A stretch of 64,000 nucleotides of DNA from Homarus americanus (taxonomy: Eukaryota > Arthropoda > Malacostraca > Decapoda > Nephropidae), in the NCBI RefSeq assembly GCF_018991925.1, contig NW_024732238.1:7892642-7956641 (forward strand). The letters are read 5' to 3'. This document shows, piece after piece, positions 1-11,395 of the stretch. The translations under genes and the position numbers were made by a program. Numbering within the stretch: position 1 is the stretch's first letter; each line of letters opens with the position of its first letter. A model generated the notes under the pieces. That model had not been told where the DNA came from and ran no database searches. It saw only the letters and a list, made by a program, of their open reading frames with translations.

Positions 1-1387
1 AATAAAGATTTAGATAATTTTTTCACATCTGCAAATTTTAACACTATGGGATTGTTATATTAGATCTATCACTGTAGCTACCTGGAGCCACTGTAAGGCT
101 AACCTTAATTGGGTAGATATATGTAACTTTTTCATTTATATGCCCACACAATCTACCTATATTATAAGGCCAAACAAATAAAGGGAATGGTCATTTCTTT
201 GTATATGATTTAGCTGACTGAGCAGGCGGAATGGGGGCAGGAAGTAGAGTGTGGGGAGAGAGGTGTTGCAATTCACCGGGCTACCTTGCTATGGCGAAGC
301 AGGGAGTGTCTATGCATATAGCGGTTGTTAAACTTTCATTTAGCTTCTCCTTATTGGTTTTAGCTGTATTGTTTATATAGAGTGTATAAAAAAGTTGATT
401 GAAGTAGTATAATTGTCAAATTACCTAAGAAAGGTAGGTAGTATGGATTATGAATGCTAGGAAAGGCAGTGTACAGTACCTATTTACCTTAAAGAGGGGT
501 CATTTTGAGTTTACAGAAAATTCGGCTTATAGATTGAAATTGAAATTGAAATATTAACCATTAAACTATTACATCAAAAGGAGAGGGTGTCGCGATCCCA
601 CTACCCTTTATACTTGGGGAGTGAATCCTACCCCAAGTTATTAACAAATAAAGGAACAAATAGGGAACACGGCAATAATTATCCTCACCAAAAACCTACT
701 CAACTAAATGTACTTGAAAAAATAAGAACAGTTGAAATAAGTGAATCACAAAAGGGAAGATAATTAATTAATTCAATTTATGTTCTAAAGGGAGTAATGA
801 CTAGCAAACATGAATTTAAGGGAATAAGTAAGTGTATAATAAAATAAGAGTGATGCCGGAAGGGCGAAAATATGCTGTAAGGAGTTAGACCAAACAAATA
901 TTACTTAACATTACTATATTACACAAGACATACGAAATATATATATACAACAATCACCACAAAATGATTATCCCTACCAAACAGGAGATACCTTACCACC
1001 AGGATCCCTTCCTAGGCCTAACTAAACGTGTCACTAATACCTGATACCCCTAGGGCATTGCAGAAGACTGGATAAAGCACTAGACAAGGGTCAAGGCTAG
1101 AGAACGAATGGACACGTCTAACCTATGCCACGGTTTTTCGCTACTGTGGAAGCGTGCCCACGCCGGGAGGAGAGCGTCTCATATCACGTGATTCAGGACA
1201 TTTGCTGGATATTTTATATAATTAATTAATATTACTCTTGAGTTGACTTAACAGAGTAAGACAATGATGCATATAAATTACATACATAAATATACAATTA
1301 ACCTAAGTAGCTAAGAACAATAATAATATAATAAGTACAATTAACAATTATTAGTAGCTTGTGTGAAATGGAAGCGTGAACTATGCC
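1..1387. other. AT-rich DNA, no gene recognised
   Basis: No reading frame here resembles a known protein and there is no obvious tandem repeat. At 576-587 a purine run is followed at once by TGTCGCGATCCC, which has the look of a polypurine tract next to the start of a plus-strand 3' LTR. No second LTR or coding remnant confirms this. The rest is AT-rich sequence typical of old decayed repeats. Confidence 0.5.
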
Positions 1388-2756
1388 TCAACACACATGT
1401 TACACTCCACCCCTGCAGGTATGGGACTCCTTGTAACTTTTAGGTATACACAACAGGTACCTCGTGCGCACACCGCCCTCAGTGGGTAGAGACGAGGGCT
1501 TCACCAAGAGACATACCAGTACTATTTCTACGCCTGGTATTATAGGTCGCTCCAAGTGACGACTGCAGAGTTTCTCACGGTCTCCTTATTTGTTACTACT
1601 CATTTGGAGTGGTGTGCTGGAAATCCACAGGTTCAGTGGATTAGCATAGCTGGGAGTAGTCACCACCTGTTGGGACGCTCATAGGGATAATGGCTGCCGG
1701 GCAACAAGACACTCCAACCGCATGGAACCTGAGGTGACGGTAGAACGGAGGGTACTGAGAAATAATGCCTGACGGGCGGTTATCACACCCCCTAACACGT
1801 TACTATTACACTTATATATCAGGCAAAGCTTTAAACTGTAATAACTTCCATATAAACCTTAATTATAGGGCAGGATATAGCCCGATAGGACACTGACCTG
1901 AAGTGACGGTAGAAAGGAGGGTACTGAGGGCAGTGCCCCGCCGCTCCTCACCGCGTAGGCCTACAGTTTTCAATCTTTAATTTTTACTTTTATTTCTTAC
2001 GGTTCTCACCTGAACACTTTTCGGTATATTGTCACTCATGCCGTATAAACACACATTTTAATCCTAAATTACACACTAAGGTAAGGTCTTGGTTTGCAAG
2101 TTCGTGGATAAATTCATTGGGTTATAATATCAAAGCGGCATACCCGAGGCGGGTACATGACGCGCCTTAAAACAAAGGCTGAATGTTCATGGCGGGGGTG
2201 TATCAACTTCACTTAAAACTGTAATGAGGGATCCTCCTCTCACACATTGCACTATTTGAACACAGACATAAGATTCTCTGATCACTGTACCTGTCGTGGG
2301 TATATGTCACGTGAGGATACGAGGTGTATTAAGTTCATACCGACGCATACAAAATATTTCCTTTCAAGTATAGTTTCTGGGTCACTTCCAACACCTCACA
2401 TAGTTCTGATACATTTATCCTTTTTCCAGATCATTGTTCTCATCTATTTTCATATGATATCTGTGGAAGTTATGTTCGCTACACGCTCACAGACGTAAAT
2501 AGTATGACCTTCAAACCCTGATCCACACTTAGTCCTACAGTACACTAGTCCTTAATGCTATGAATACATACAATTAATGATATAACTGTACCTGGGTACA
2601 ATACAACACATGGTCTAGTAACATTGAGTAGGTGAGTTATCCTTTATCAATGTTTCCCGTTTTCTGAGGTTCTACAAGCGCGGTGGATTTGAATGTTATA
2701 TAGCATAATATGAATTAAATGGGGTTTATAGGAATGACAATGATGTGCGCAGTACA
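1388..2756. repeat. Dispersed LTR-like repeat, copy A
   Basis: This stretch aligns by eye, with scattered substitutions and small indels, to 32333-33753, and its last ~530 bases align to 34056-34643. All three copies end in GATGTGCGCAGTACA. The intact copy at 31878-33753 is flanked by a 4-bp duplication and has short inverted ends, so the family is probably a solo LTR read from the minus strand. Homology on the left stops at about 1388, so copy A is truncated there. The short open frame at 2247-2498 is also present in the other full copy and resembles no known protein; it is probably not a gene. Confidence 0.7.
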
Positions 2757-3035
2757 CTGGTACCCCCCCCCGGTAGACGCTAGTGAATGTTGCCACATCC
2801 TAGTGAAATGATTCCCCCTATACGCTGAAATCATAGATGCACGTGACTTTAATTCTAGTATACTCAGTTGTAAAGGCCTGGGAATTAGAGATAGAAATCC
2901 CTTACCTGACTAATCAGGTTCTTAATAAAGGAAAGTCAAGGACCATGGTTTTCTGAGGAATAGCAAACAACCGTTTGAGATTGACATCTCTTTATTATAA
3001 AAAATATAACACAAAACTCTGATACCACTCAACAA

Positions 3036-3250
3036 ACATCAAATAATTACGGGAGTCAAACAATTAATGCAGTCAATAGTTAATAGAGTTAAATAATTAA
3101 GGGAAGCAAACAATAAAGGAATCAAACAATTAATGGGAGTCAGCAATTAATGGAATCAAACAATTAATGGGAGTCAACGATTGATAGAATCGAACAATAA
3201 AGGGGAGTCAGCAAATAATGGAATCAAACAACCCTATAATCAAACAATGA
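3036..3250. repeat. AT-rich minisatellite
   Basis: About ten degenerate copies of a 17-20 base unit close to GGAATCAAACAATTAATG run head to tail. Units differ by several substitutions and by a base or two in length, so the array is old. Confidence 0.75.
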
Positions 3251-3546
3251 ACAGATATTTCCTACGGCAGTGGCCCTGGGGGAAGGTTTTGGAACAGGTG
3301 ATCCACACTCAGGGTAGGGAAGCGTCCATTCAACTCCACACTCGAGCGACGTCTTGAAATGGCAGGAGAACACCGGGCACAGACGGATTGAGATGAACTG
3401 ACGGTCGTGGTATGTGGTAGTGGTAGATGACCAGAGAATTGACAGTCTATAAGTGAAGGTCTGGGGACACAGCCCACGAGTCCAGGACCTAGGATGAGAT
3501 CACAGCCAGAATTTGACGAACAGCGGGGTAGCTAGATAGTGACTCT

Positions 3547-4245
3547 ATGGCGGCTGGGATGAATCTGCCTGTGACACAGGTAACAGCTGCCGTTCTCACC
3601 TCTGTCCAACCACCCAAGTGTTGGCCACACCAGCAAACGAGAGAGTTAGCAGCGGTAACAAGCAGGAAGATCGTTTCCTCCCTTACATCAGTATACGTCA
3701 ACATTACCTGGGAAGACTCCACAAGCTGCTGTCATTGTCAAGTGGAAGGGAAGGGAATGCCCAACCACTGTGTGGAAACCCACCTAATTCTCCCTCCACT
3801 TTATGCAAAACCCTATCACCCCTGGCCTGCATTTTGTGTTAACTGTTCTCATTGGGGTCACACCTTTACTGCCTGCTGCCGACGTGATCGTCCCAGATGT
3901 CGCTTCTGTTCACGTAGCCATAACTGCACCGCCTGTGGCCAGAAAATCAAAGACCACCTTAATGGGGGTGGTGTGGGCTATGTGGTTGATCCCAGGTTGA
4001 TCCCCAATCCCCCGTCTGTCCCAGGGGAAAAGCCGCCCTACCCGCCCCCCCCCCCAGTCTACCGGGCCGCCTCCTTCCCTCTGTCTGTCTTGCCTCCTTC
4101 TTCAAACCTGCCCTGGTCTCTCCTGGCTGCAACACAGCAGTCCCGGCCGTCTCCTAACTCAACTACTACTGGGCCTCCTCCTCGTCTCTGGTCAGAGCTG
4201 TCAGGCCTTGTGCTCTCGGTGCCCCCCCACAACTCCCTCCAGTGA
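3547..4245 (+). pseudogene. LINE ORF1 (Gag-like) with CCHC knuckle
   Basis: This 232-codon frame starts at the ATG at 3547. Around residues 97-110 it carries CVNCSHWGHTFTAC, a C-x2-C-x4-H-x4-C zinc knuckle, followed by a second cysteine/histidine cluster (CRFCSRSHNCTAC). A proline-rich tail follows. Such knuckles are typical of ORF1 proteins of I/Jockey-type non-LTR retrotransposons, which coat the element RNA. An ORF2 remnant lies just downstream on the same strand, which supports a LINE origin. After the stop, coding-like sequence continues in other frames to about 4650 with no clear domain. The exact clade cannot be told from the sequence alone. Confidence 0.6.
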
Positions 4246-4658
4246 CATGAAGCAGATCATATCCCTCTTCCAAGAATTTACCAACTGTATTGAAAAACTC
4301 TTCGTTACACTCTGTGCCACCATCTCGGACCTACTCTTGCCCTCTGTTGCCACCCAGTCACTCTTCTCTTCTATTTTGACACAAGCTGGTAGTCCCCGTG
4401 TGAGCCCCCCTGCTCACGGCCTACTCCACCGCCGGCGGCCTTCATTACTGGTGTAGCGCCTATTGGGCCTGCCCTGGTGTGTTCTGCTGCCCCAGAGCAA
4501 AGTCCTGCCTCAACTTCACGACACGTGGTGCCTCAACCTGTCCACCCACCGTAAGCAGCGCCCGCTCCTGTGTCTGTGCTGTCTCCACCAAGGCTACCTA
4601 TTGGACCTGAGGACACCACCCTCGGCTACCCGTACCGCACCGACATGCCGACGCACAC

Positions 4659-5014
4659 GCCATCACAATCACACTAAAAGGTATGTCCCTCAATATTGTC
4701 AATGCCTATGTGCCTCCCTCCACCGCGACTGTACCTGTCCCACCACACCATATCATCTCCACCCCCCCACTGTACTTCGCCACGCCTAGTACATTGGTAA
4801 CCCTGAGCCTGGTCGCACTGTTTGTAAGCTTTGTGGTCAACCCGACTCACACACCCTCTCTCACTACATCCTCACTTGCCCTATGACCTCCTACTACAGG
4901 TCCCCAGTCGTTACCAACACCTTTTCCCTCCCTGACCAGATATCCCTCCTCCTAGTGACAGGCCTGGCACTTGACATTATTAGGGACCTGCCACACTTTG
5001 CCATAAACAGATAA
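4659..5014 (+). pseudogene. LINE ORF2 remnant: endonuclease start fused to C-terminal end
   Basis: From 4659 one frame reads AITITLKGMSLNIVNAYVPP, the strand-and-loop signature near the N-terminal half of an AP-type LINE endonuclease. By 4790, in another frame and after a stop at 4787-4789, the sequence reads as the C-terminal end of a LINE ORF2, including CKLCGQPDSHTLSHYILTC (a C-x2-C...H...C finger), and stops at TAA 5012-5014. Most of the endonuclease and all of the RT catalytic core are missing between the two parts. It lies directly downstream of the ORF1 frame on the same strand, so this is one internally deleted element. Confidence 0.6.
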
Positions 5015-6308
5015 ATTGTACCGGGAATTTTCCTTCACACACTCATCATTCTATCACTTTATGTAACTTGCTGACAAAACCCATGACCTTTCAGGCTTTT
5101 TCGCCCTTAATGCTTGAGTCATAAAGGCAAGCATGAGCTATGCATGCTTCCCAGATGGGCACTGTAAACGCTTCTGCGCTTAAACTTGCACAGGATGTAA
5201 GGGGGTGCCCAATCAACTAGACCCCTCGGGGGCAATCAAAAATCTATTCTAAAACTATGAAATGTGGCATGGGTAATAAAATAAATTGTGGTCATTTGTG
5301 TGTAAAATTATTATAAAAACTTCTGTAAGGTGTTAGGCGCGCGGGTCGGGTCGTGTTGCGACTCTGTAACAAAGAGTGTTCGGCATTAAGGCCTTCGTTA
5401 TTGAGCGGCAGAAATTGGACAGTGACTACATAAGATCATCAAGATCGTCTTAGTGATGTAAAAGCGTAAGCCGATGTAGGATTTTTAAGGCTTAAGGCGA
5501 TTGTATTTTTGAAAACTCAATCTCCACCGTGTTGGAGGTACAGCCCAGGTCAAGAGGCCTACAACCACAAACTCATTGCCATATGACAAAGCTTTTGTTT
5601 TATTTTTTACGGAGTTGTGGTCACAGCTGTGATAAAGGCCAACAAGAGAGTGTAGTACTGTGCTTATAGTGTTATCAGTGACCGCGGAAGAGATTATAAG
5701 TAACTTAAAGTGAATACAAGTTGGCAAGCAAGCTGGTAAGGCACCACTGCCAGCAGAAACCAAGTCGTGTTATAGGTGCCACAGAGACTTTAAATTTTAT
5801 TTTGTTTGTGTGCTTTCTCATGGACTGAAACTGTGCCTACAATACACCATTCACAGGGAGATACAGTGTACACAGTGATAGCACAAAGAGATATAGTCGT
5901 TGATGAGAACGGGAAAAGAAAGTATAAGGTAAATAAGAGTTAAAATAAAATAAAAATCAACAAGCTTGGCTATCCTAAAAGGCATTCTATTACCGCCCCA
6001 AAGAAAGTTTTCTTTTCTTTTTCTGTATTTCTAAAGGACTGAGTGGGTGTACAAAATCCGTTATTCATAGCAAAATGCAGTGTACAGAGAGATAGCACAT
6101 AAATACCGACAAATCGCCGAAGTGAACTGAAAGAAAAAAGAGAAGAAAAACAGAAGACAACTCTAAAGGCAACAGGGGAGGTTAAAACCAGCAAAGGGCA
6201 GATAAGTACTGTTTTTTTTTCGCTTTATTTTTAAATACGTGTAGATCTATACACAGTCTGCAACCCCACCCCCCACCCCCCCAACAACAACAACCAATAT
6301 GTGATTAA
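5015..6308 (+). other. LINE tail, then degraded LINE A ORF1 start
   Basis: The first ~130 bases are probably the 3' untranslated end of the upstream LINE; no clear poly(A) tail is seen. From about 5768 the plus strand reads CYRCHRDF followed by further cysteines, like the start of a PHD/zinc-finger domain found in ORF1 of some CR1/Jockey-type LINEs. The segments near 5800-5880 and 6025-6105 look like diverged duplicates of each other. Stops interrupt every frame, so this is most likely the decayed 5' part of LINE A. Confidence 0.35.
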
Positions 6309-7267
6309 TGCAGGGGGGCGACGGATATAGATGATACAGGCCTGACCAATGCAGTGTTTAGGACAATGCAAGCTGCAGTAAAGCATGAAGGCTGTTACTG
6401 GTATTGCCCTGACTGCATTGTCAAGGTGAAAGAGACGATTGCAAGCCATAGGGGAACGAGTTCCCTAAGGATGAAAATAGATGAAGCTGGATCTTTGCTA
6501 GTTGCCAAACTAGAACAAGTTGGGAAAGAGATCCTTGCTATGACTGAGGAAGTAGACGAAAAAATGGAGGTAGTTTTTAAGAGGAGTTATGCTAGGGCCT
6601 TAGCAGGGCCACGGGAGGTGGCGAAGAGTAATGCAGGATCAGAACAGGTTCTACAGCAGCTAGGGACTCTGAAGAAGTGTGTCGAAGAAATGACAATTAG
6701 CGGACATACTGTTAGGGGAGAGGAGGAACAACGGGAACGTTTCCAGCGCAGGAACAATGTAATAGTTTTTGGAGTCCCTGAGAGCCGGGCGGAGGGAGCT
6801 GAGAGTAGGATAACACACGATAAGATGCAGTTTAAGAATATTTCTACAGAGGGTCTGAAGATGCCATCAACCCCTCTGGATGTGAGGAGGCTTGGACAAA
6901 AGCAGGGGGATAAGCCTAGCTCCCTCATGATCACACTAGTGAGTGAGGAGAAGATATGGAGGTTATTCGGCAGGAAAAAAACTTAGCAAGGAGCGAGACA
7001 ACTCGGAGTGTATTCATTCACCCAGATGTCACGGTAATGCAGAGGGAACAGCACAAGAAGCTCCTGCAGGGCTTGAAGCAGAGAAGGGAAGAGTCGAGGA
7101 GGAACGGGTACGGGTGTACATGGGCTATATTCAGGGGGAGGGTAGTGGAAGCATGTGTGCCGAGACAGGGCCAGGGGGCAGCACCGCACCCTCCACCCGC
7201 ACTACCCCCCACCCGGGAGGTGGCACCAGCTCCGCCTACCAGCCAGGAGGAGGCGAGTGCCGTGTAA
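6309..7267 (+). pseudogene. LINE A ORF1 (PHD-like finger, RNA-binding core)
   Basis: The frame is open from 6309, with no good ATG until 6366. It encodes the end of a zinc finger (CYWYCPDC), a charged helical region, and NNVIVFGVPES, the first strand of the RRM-like core of LINE ORF1 proteins. At about 6950-6986, near an A7 run, the frame shifts. The C-terminal part continues at 6956-7267 with VFIHPDVTVMQREQHKKLL and an arginine-rich stretch typical of the same family, then a proline-rich end. The protein would bind LINE RNA. The frameshift makes it a pseudogene unless the shift is a sequencing error in the homopolymer. Confidence 0.7.
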
Positions 7268-7315
7268 ACAATGACATTTCTAATCACACCCTGCAAAATA
7301 CAGTGTACTTAGCAA

Positions 7316-7595
7316 ATGCTGCAGCTTCTGAGAATGGGAGTGGGGGCGGGGTTACTACTAAGAGCAGAGACGTTACCGAGAACAAATTCTGGCTTGAATG
7401 TCATGTACACTAAAACTGCCACGTTCCTTGATAAGAGAGAGGAATTTGAAACACTACTGAAAGTACACCAACCAGATATTGTTGGAGTTGTCGAACTGTT
7501 GTACGCATACAGGAGAATCGACCCAGAGGAATGTGAGTTCAGTGTTGCTGGATATGACTCATTTACGAACCTTTCTCAAGAAACTTGCAAGAGGG
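7316..7595 (+). pseudogene. LINE A ORF2, N-terminal endonuclease fragment
   Basis: This frame reads SGLNVMYTKTATFLDKREEF and then HQPDIVGVVELLY, the opening strands of the AP-like endonuclease of CR1/Jockey-type LINEs. Here VVE stands where the family usually has a metal-binding Glu in an (I/L)-T/S-E context, so the Glu is kept. The coding sequence is cut at CKRG by the 5' LTR of the provirus. Everything read beyond 7600 in this frame is LTR, not LINE. Confidence 0.75.
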
Positions 7596-7599
7596 GTAT

Positions 7600-8037
7600 T
7601 GTAATGGGCCCCTGTCTCATCAACAGAACATATTATATAAATGAGTCAATATATCTGATATTATATTCAGATTCACCACCATGTAACTTTCCACTGTCTA
7701 TGAGTAAGACATGAGTTGTACACGTGAAAAGGCAACTCTCCCAAGAGGGAAGGAACCCATAGTCAGCATCTCCATGTAAGCCTGCACTGCGAGGCCCTTA
7801 GTCAGTCACTCACGGCAACTTACATCGTTAGGACGTGATCAACGTTTATATTACATAAACGCCGTCCCTTTCTCATTCACTCATATATAGTGGAACTTAC
7901 GGTCGATCTACACTCAGGAATTATAGATACAATCCTTTTATAATAAAACAAGGAACTACAGTTTGGGTTTCGTTACTTAAACCCAAATAATAAATATATG
8001 TAAACGGCCTGGCTAATTGGACAATCCAGCCGATTCA
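7600..8037 (+). repeat. 5' LTR of the env-bearing provirus
   Basis: 438 bases with TG...CA ends, matching 23233-23675 along its whole length. TATATA at about 7881-7887 could be the promoter core. AATAAA at about 7940-7947 could be the poly(A) signal. It lacks five bases that the 3' LTR has near position 65 of the repeat. Confidence 0.92.
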
Positions 8038-8996
8038 TATAGGTGGCAAGTGGTGTTTACGGATTCTTAAACTGGTAGTCATATCAGACTGTCAGTGTTT
8101 TGTATTAACACAAAACACACAATAGTGACGCGTTACATAATCCGAGTGTTTAAAACAATATCCCGTATTGAGACGATATTTAGTGAGTGCTCCTTATCTC
8201 TGTCACATGCAAAACGTGCAGAATTCGTAATATATATTACAGCCTGTTGGTGAATATCCAGTTTGTACCAGTTGAAGAAGACCCCACTGTCAGCATTTTC
8301 CTGATACAGTGTTGCAGTGTTGAAGAAAGGTTTCATAACTTGGACTAACAATTGATATTTCACAAGTAGCTGAACAGTTTTGTTGTGTCGCGAGCGTCGA
8401 TTACGAAGTTCTGGTGTCATCATACAGATCTCCATATATACGTAGACTGTGAAGATTTGGCACACGGCAGTCACGCCAGCGACCTAGCAACGAACAGATC
8501 GAAATCCAATCATCAGCAGTTTCTGATCGACTGTGGAGAACCTCCCCTATTTTGAAGTGGACTCATCTCTCGCCAAGGTAGCAGCGTCTCTTCGTTGCCA
8601 AGGAAACCAAGAGCAGCTGCGCATCACCAGGAAGAGGCCCCGCTCACTCTCCACACAACACTCGACTCAGAACTCGCGTTGAAGGATTGCGTTTTCTGTA
8701 TAAATAGGTATTTAAATTACATAATTATACACACATGAACACGTTCGAGAGATATCTTCACACCGATAGGTTCGTCGGATAGGATTATTTCAATGATAAA
8801 GTGTCGAATGTAAAATTAATGTATTGAAATTCTATAATTTACAGTGGTTCATAAGTGTCTGTTTACTTATTGATAGTTTAATTATTAACTACAATTAATA
8901 TTCATTTATCTTGTAAATGAGAGGCAAGTAATTTGCTTTTACTGTTAATTATTCATTGACCCACAAGAGACTAATAGATAATTTTCTAAGTTTCCA
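8038..8996 (+). other. Untranslated leader of the provirus
   Basis: There are 959 bases between the 5' LTR and the gag ATG. TGGCAAGTGG at 8044-8053 begins with the TGG expected of a tRNA primer-binding site and lies six bases past the LTR, but I could not match it to a tRNA with confidence. No open frame in this leader looks real. Confidence 0.5.
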
Positions 8997-10442
8997 ATGT
9001 CTAGTGATGATGACATTGCACGCCTAGCGCAACTATTTGCTTATAACCAACTCGTAGATGATCAAGTACAGACTGACATTGAAGTTGAGTCGGGAACACA
9101 GTTAGACGATTCGGTAGGAAATAGTGAGAAAGTAATTGAGGAATCATTTGACGACTTAAACCGTCATACCTTACGATCTGGTAATACATATAGTACTTCA
9201 CCTCAGTATACAAAAACTAATTCAGGTGACAGTGTGTCTGTTTCGTCAGAAGTAACACCCATATTAACCCAGTCCTCAGTTAGGAGTAAGAATACTAACT
9301 TAACGAATACTAACACTATAATGACTTCCACAAACCCTCACGTCAATGCTACTACCGCGTCAACTCAACCTGATAAGGTTATTAATATTATACAGCGTGG
9401 TGATAATGTTCGAAATTTTACCGGTCAAGATGATTATCGGGTCGCTCATTTCATTCGTGCATGTGAAGATAACACGCGCACTGGAAAAATAACGACTGAC
9501 GAAGACAAAAAGGCATATGCACGTTCCCACATTACGCAGGGTTCTTATGCCGGTAGTCGTTTAAATGCATTTGGTTTGCAGAACCCTGATTATGAGAAAT
9601 TTAAGCAAACGTTAATTGGGATCTTTGGGGGTGGGTCACAACTGGGCCAGCTTCAATGGATCTTCAGATGGATGGATCGTTGTACGACAGGGATACACAA
9701 TCAAACGCCTGTTGACGCTGTCGACATCGCAGGCGAGGTTCGCCAGGACATGCAAGCGACATTCCGGACCTCAGATTGGTACGACGCGCAGGGTAAAATG
9801 TCAGCGGACAATGTAGAAACGTTGATAGAGCTAGTAAGCTTTCTGCTTTCCGTCCATCGTCCTCTATATAGCCGGGCTCAAGACGTACACTATGAACCAC
9901 CCATGGATATGGTGGAGTACGCAAATAAACTCTGTCCCCAGGCTACGGGCCCCTTAATGGCATATTCCTTAATGGCGCAGCCCTCAGTGATGACGTCGCA
10001 GACCTTGACGTCTATGGTGCAACCCCAGATACCTCAGATGGCGCACATGACTCCCTCCCAGACTCCTTATACGACACACTTAGCTCCGATTGCACCTCCC
10101 CGCCGGACTTATAAACAAAAAACTCCTTTACAATGCACACACTGTAATAAACGTGGCCACGTAATAGAAGATTGTTATCAGCTCCAAGGTAACAGTGCCA
10201 AGCACTCCTCAAGGTCATTTTCGGAAGCAGCTAAGAAGATACCTCCTCCTACCCTGAAGTCACACAAATGGTGCGCACTTCACAAATCGACATCTCATAG
10301 TTCACATGAGTGCAATGTGCTAATAAAGGCTAGGGGTGTGGACCTTAGTGAAACAGAGGTGTTGTATAGGCATAAGCAGAAGCGTCCCCAGGACAAGTCG
10401 TCGGGGGAAGACCAGCGCACACCACACCAAGGAGAGGGATAG
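8997..10442 (+). CDS. gag: Gag polyprotein of the provirus
   Basis: A single open frame of 481 codons starts at ATG 8997 (MSSDDDIARL). The N-terminal third is acidic and serine/threonine-rich. The middle (about 140-310) is the capsid-like helical region. A CCHC knuckle, CTHCNKRGHVIEDC, sits near residues 379-392, followed by a second cysteine/histidine segment (CALHKSTSHSSHEC). Gag would package the element RNA. This is one of the few unbroken genes in the provirus. The pol frame downstream is -1 relative to gag, consistent with the frameshifting used by many Gypsy elements. Confidence 0.85.
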   Translation: MSSDDDIARLAQLFAYNQLVDDQVQTDIEVESGTQLDDSVGNSEKVIEESFDDLNRHTLRSGNTYSTSPQYTKTNSGDSVSVSSEVTPILTQSSVRSKNTNLTNTNTIMTSTNPHVNATTASTQPDKVINIIQRGDNVRNFTGQDDYRVAHFIRACEDNTRTGKITTDEDKKAYARSHITQGSYAGSRLNAFGLQNPDYEKFKQTLIGIFGGGSQLGQLQWIFRWMDRCTTGIHNQTPVDAVDIAGEVRQDMQATFRTSDWYDAQGKMSADNVETLIELVSFLLSVHRPLYSRAQDVHYEPPMDMVEYANKLCPQATGPLMAYSLMAQPSVMTSQTLTSMVQPQIPQMAHMTPSQTPYTTHLAPIAPPRRTYKQKTPLQCTHCNKRGHVIEDCYQLQGNSAKHSSRSFSEAAKKIPPPTLKSHKWCALHKSTSHSSHECNVLIKARGVDLSETEVLYRHKQKRPQDKSSGEDQRTPHQGEG

Positions 10443-10510
10443 ATAGGGTAATTCTCGCCCCTCCTCACAGCACTTCTGTAGCGGCCTCGTTAGTAGCGGC
10501 GCTTAGCAAA

Positions 10511-11350
10511 GTGGAAGTGTTGTCAGTGCTGGTGAGAGTGGATAATACCAGATTGGCTCTTGATATAGACACAGGTGCTTGCGCTAATGTATTGGCCTTG
10601 ACATCCTATCACGAGTTACAACGTAAATTCCCTCACCGCACCTTCAATTGGAGGCCTAGTAACGCTGAGCTCGAAGGAGTTTCAAGTACTCAGCTGAGCA
10701 TCAAAGGGATGGTGACATTACCACTCAGATTCTCAATACGTGGTACGCCCTTCTATGCGGACTTTTATATAGTCCAGCAGTTTAATTTGCCAGCCGACGG
10801 GTTACTTGGTCTACCAACTCTTCGAAAGAACATGATAGATGTTCTTCCACGTAATACTAGTGTTACGTTTAAAGGTGTTTCCTACAAAGCAATGAGTCAT
10901 TCTGAACCTATGCTCACAGCTAGAGCGAAAGTGTTGTCTACCAATCCTATTAAGAGGAAGGCGGATCGTGCATCAGAGATACCTCTTGACCTCAACCACA
11001 CACTTTCCCAGCGTGATTACAGCAGCAAGAGTTGGACGATCGTACCTGCAGTGTTAAAGAGTACTTTCCATTACCAGAATGAGGAAATCACCAAAGCAAC
11101 TGTCGAACTACCCAACGTGTACACGGGCACAGATGTTGTGTGTCTCCCGGAAACATGCAAGGTAAAAGGGCTGTCATGTAAATCTACCCTGAGCACTATA
11201 TGCCCAGGTGGTTTGACCGATGTACTGATTCTAAATAGAATAGGCGTTCAACGAATCTTAAAGAAAGGATGTTATTTGTGTGATTTTCTAGTGTATCACA
11301 ACAATGTCGAAGTACAGCCTTCCAAATTCACAATTGTCGCGAAATGCTAA
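10511..11350 (+). pseudogene. pro: Protease region of pol
   Basis: The frame, open from about 10439 and -1 to gag, encodes LALDIDTGACANVL, the DTG(A) active-site motif of retroviral-type aspartic proteases, with GLLGLPTLRKN later as the flap/C-terminal region. It ends at TAA 11348-11350, which separates protease from RT that continues in the same frame. In intact Gypsy elements these form one polyprotein, so the stop is probably a mutation. The region between the protease motif and the stop has no clear domain. Confidence 0.75.
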
Positions 11351-11395
11351 CTAACTCAACAGGCCAGGATAGATCAAATAGCACCACATGTTAAG

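Noticed and set aside
2247..2498. Small gene conserved between 2247-2498 and 33194-33445
   Set aside because: The conservation is explained by the repeat family that covers both loci; the frame is not kept in the third copy at 34 kb.
7600..7714. LINE protein continuing past 7600 in the 132-codon frame
   Set aside because: The codons after CKRG are the 5' LTR of the provirus; the true continuation is at 23680.
8133..8474. 113-codon minus-strand frame in the provirus leader
   Set aside because: It resembles no known protein and lies in the untranslated leader; probably a chance frame.
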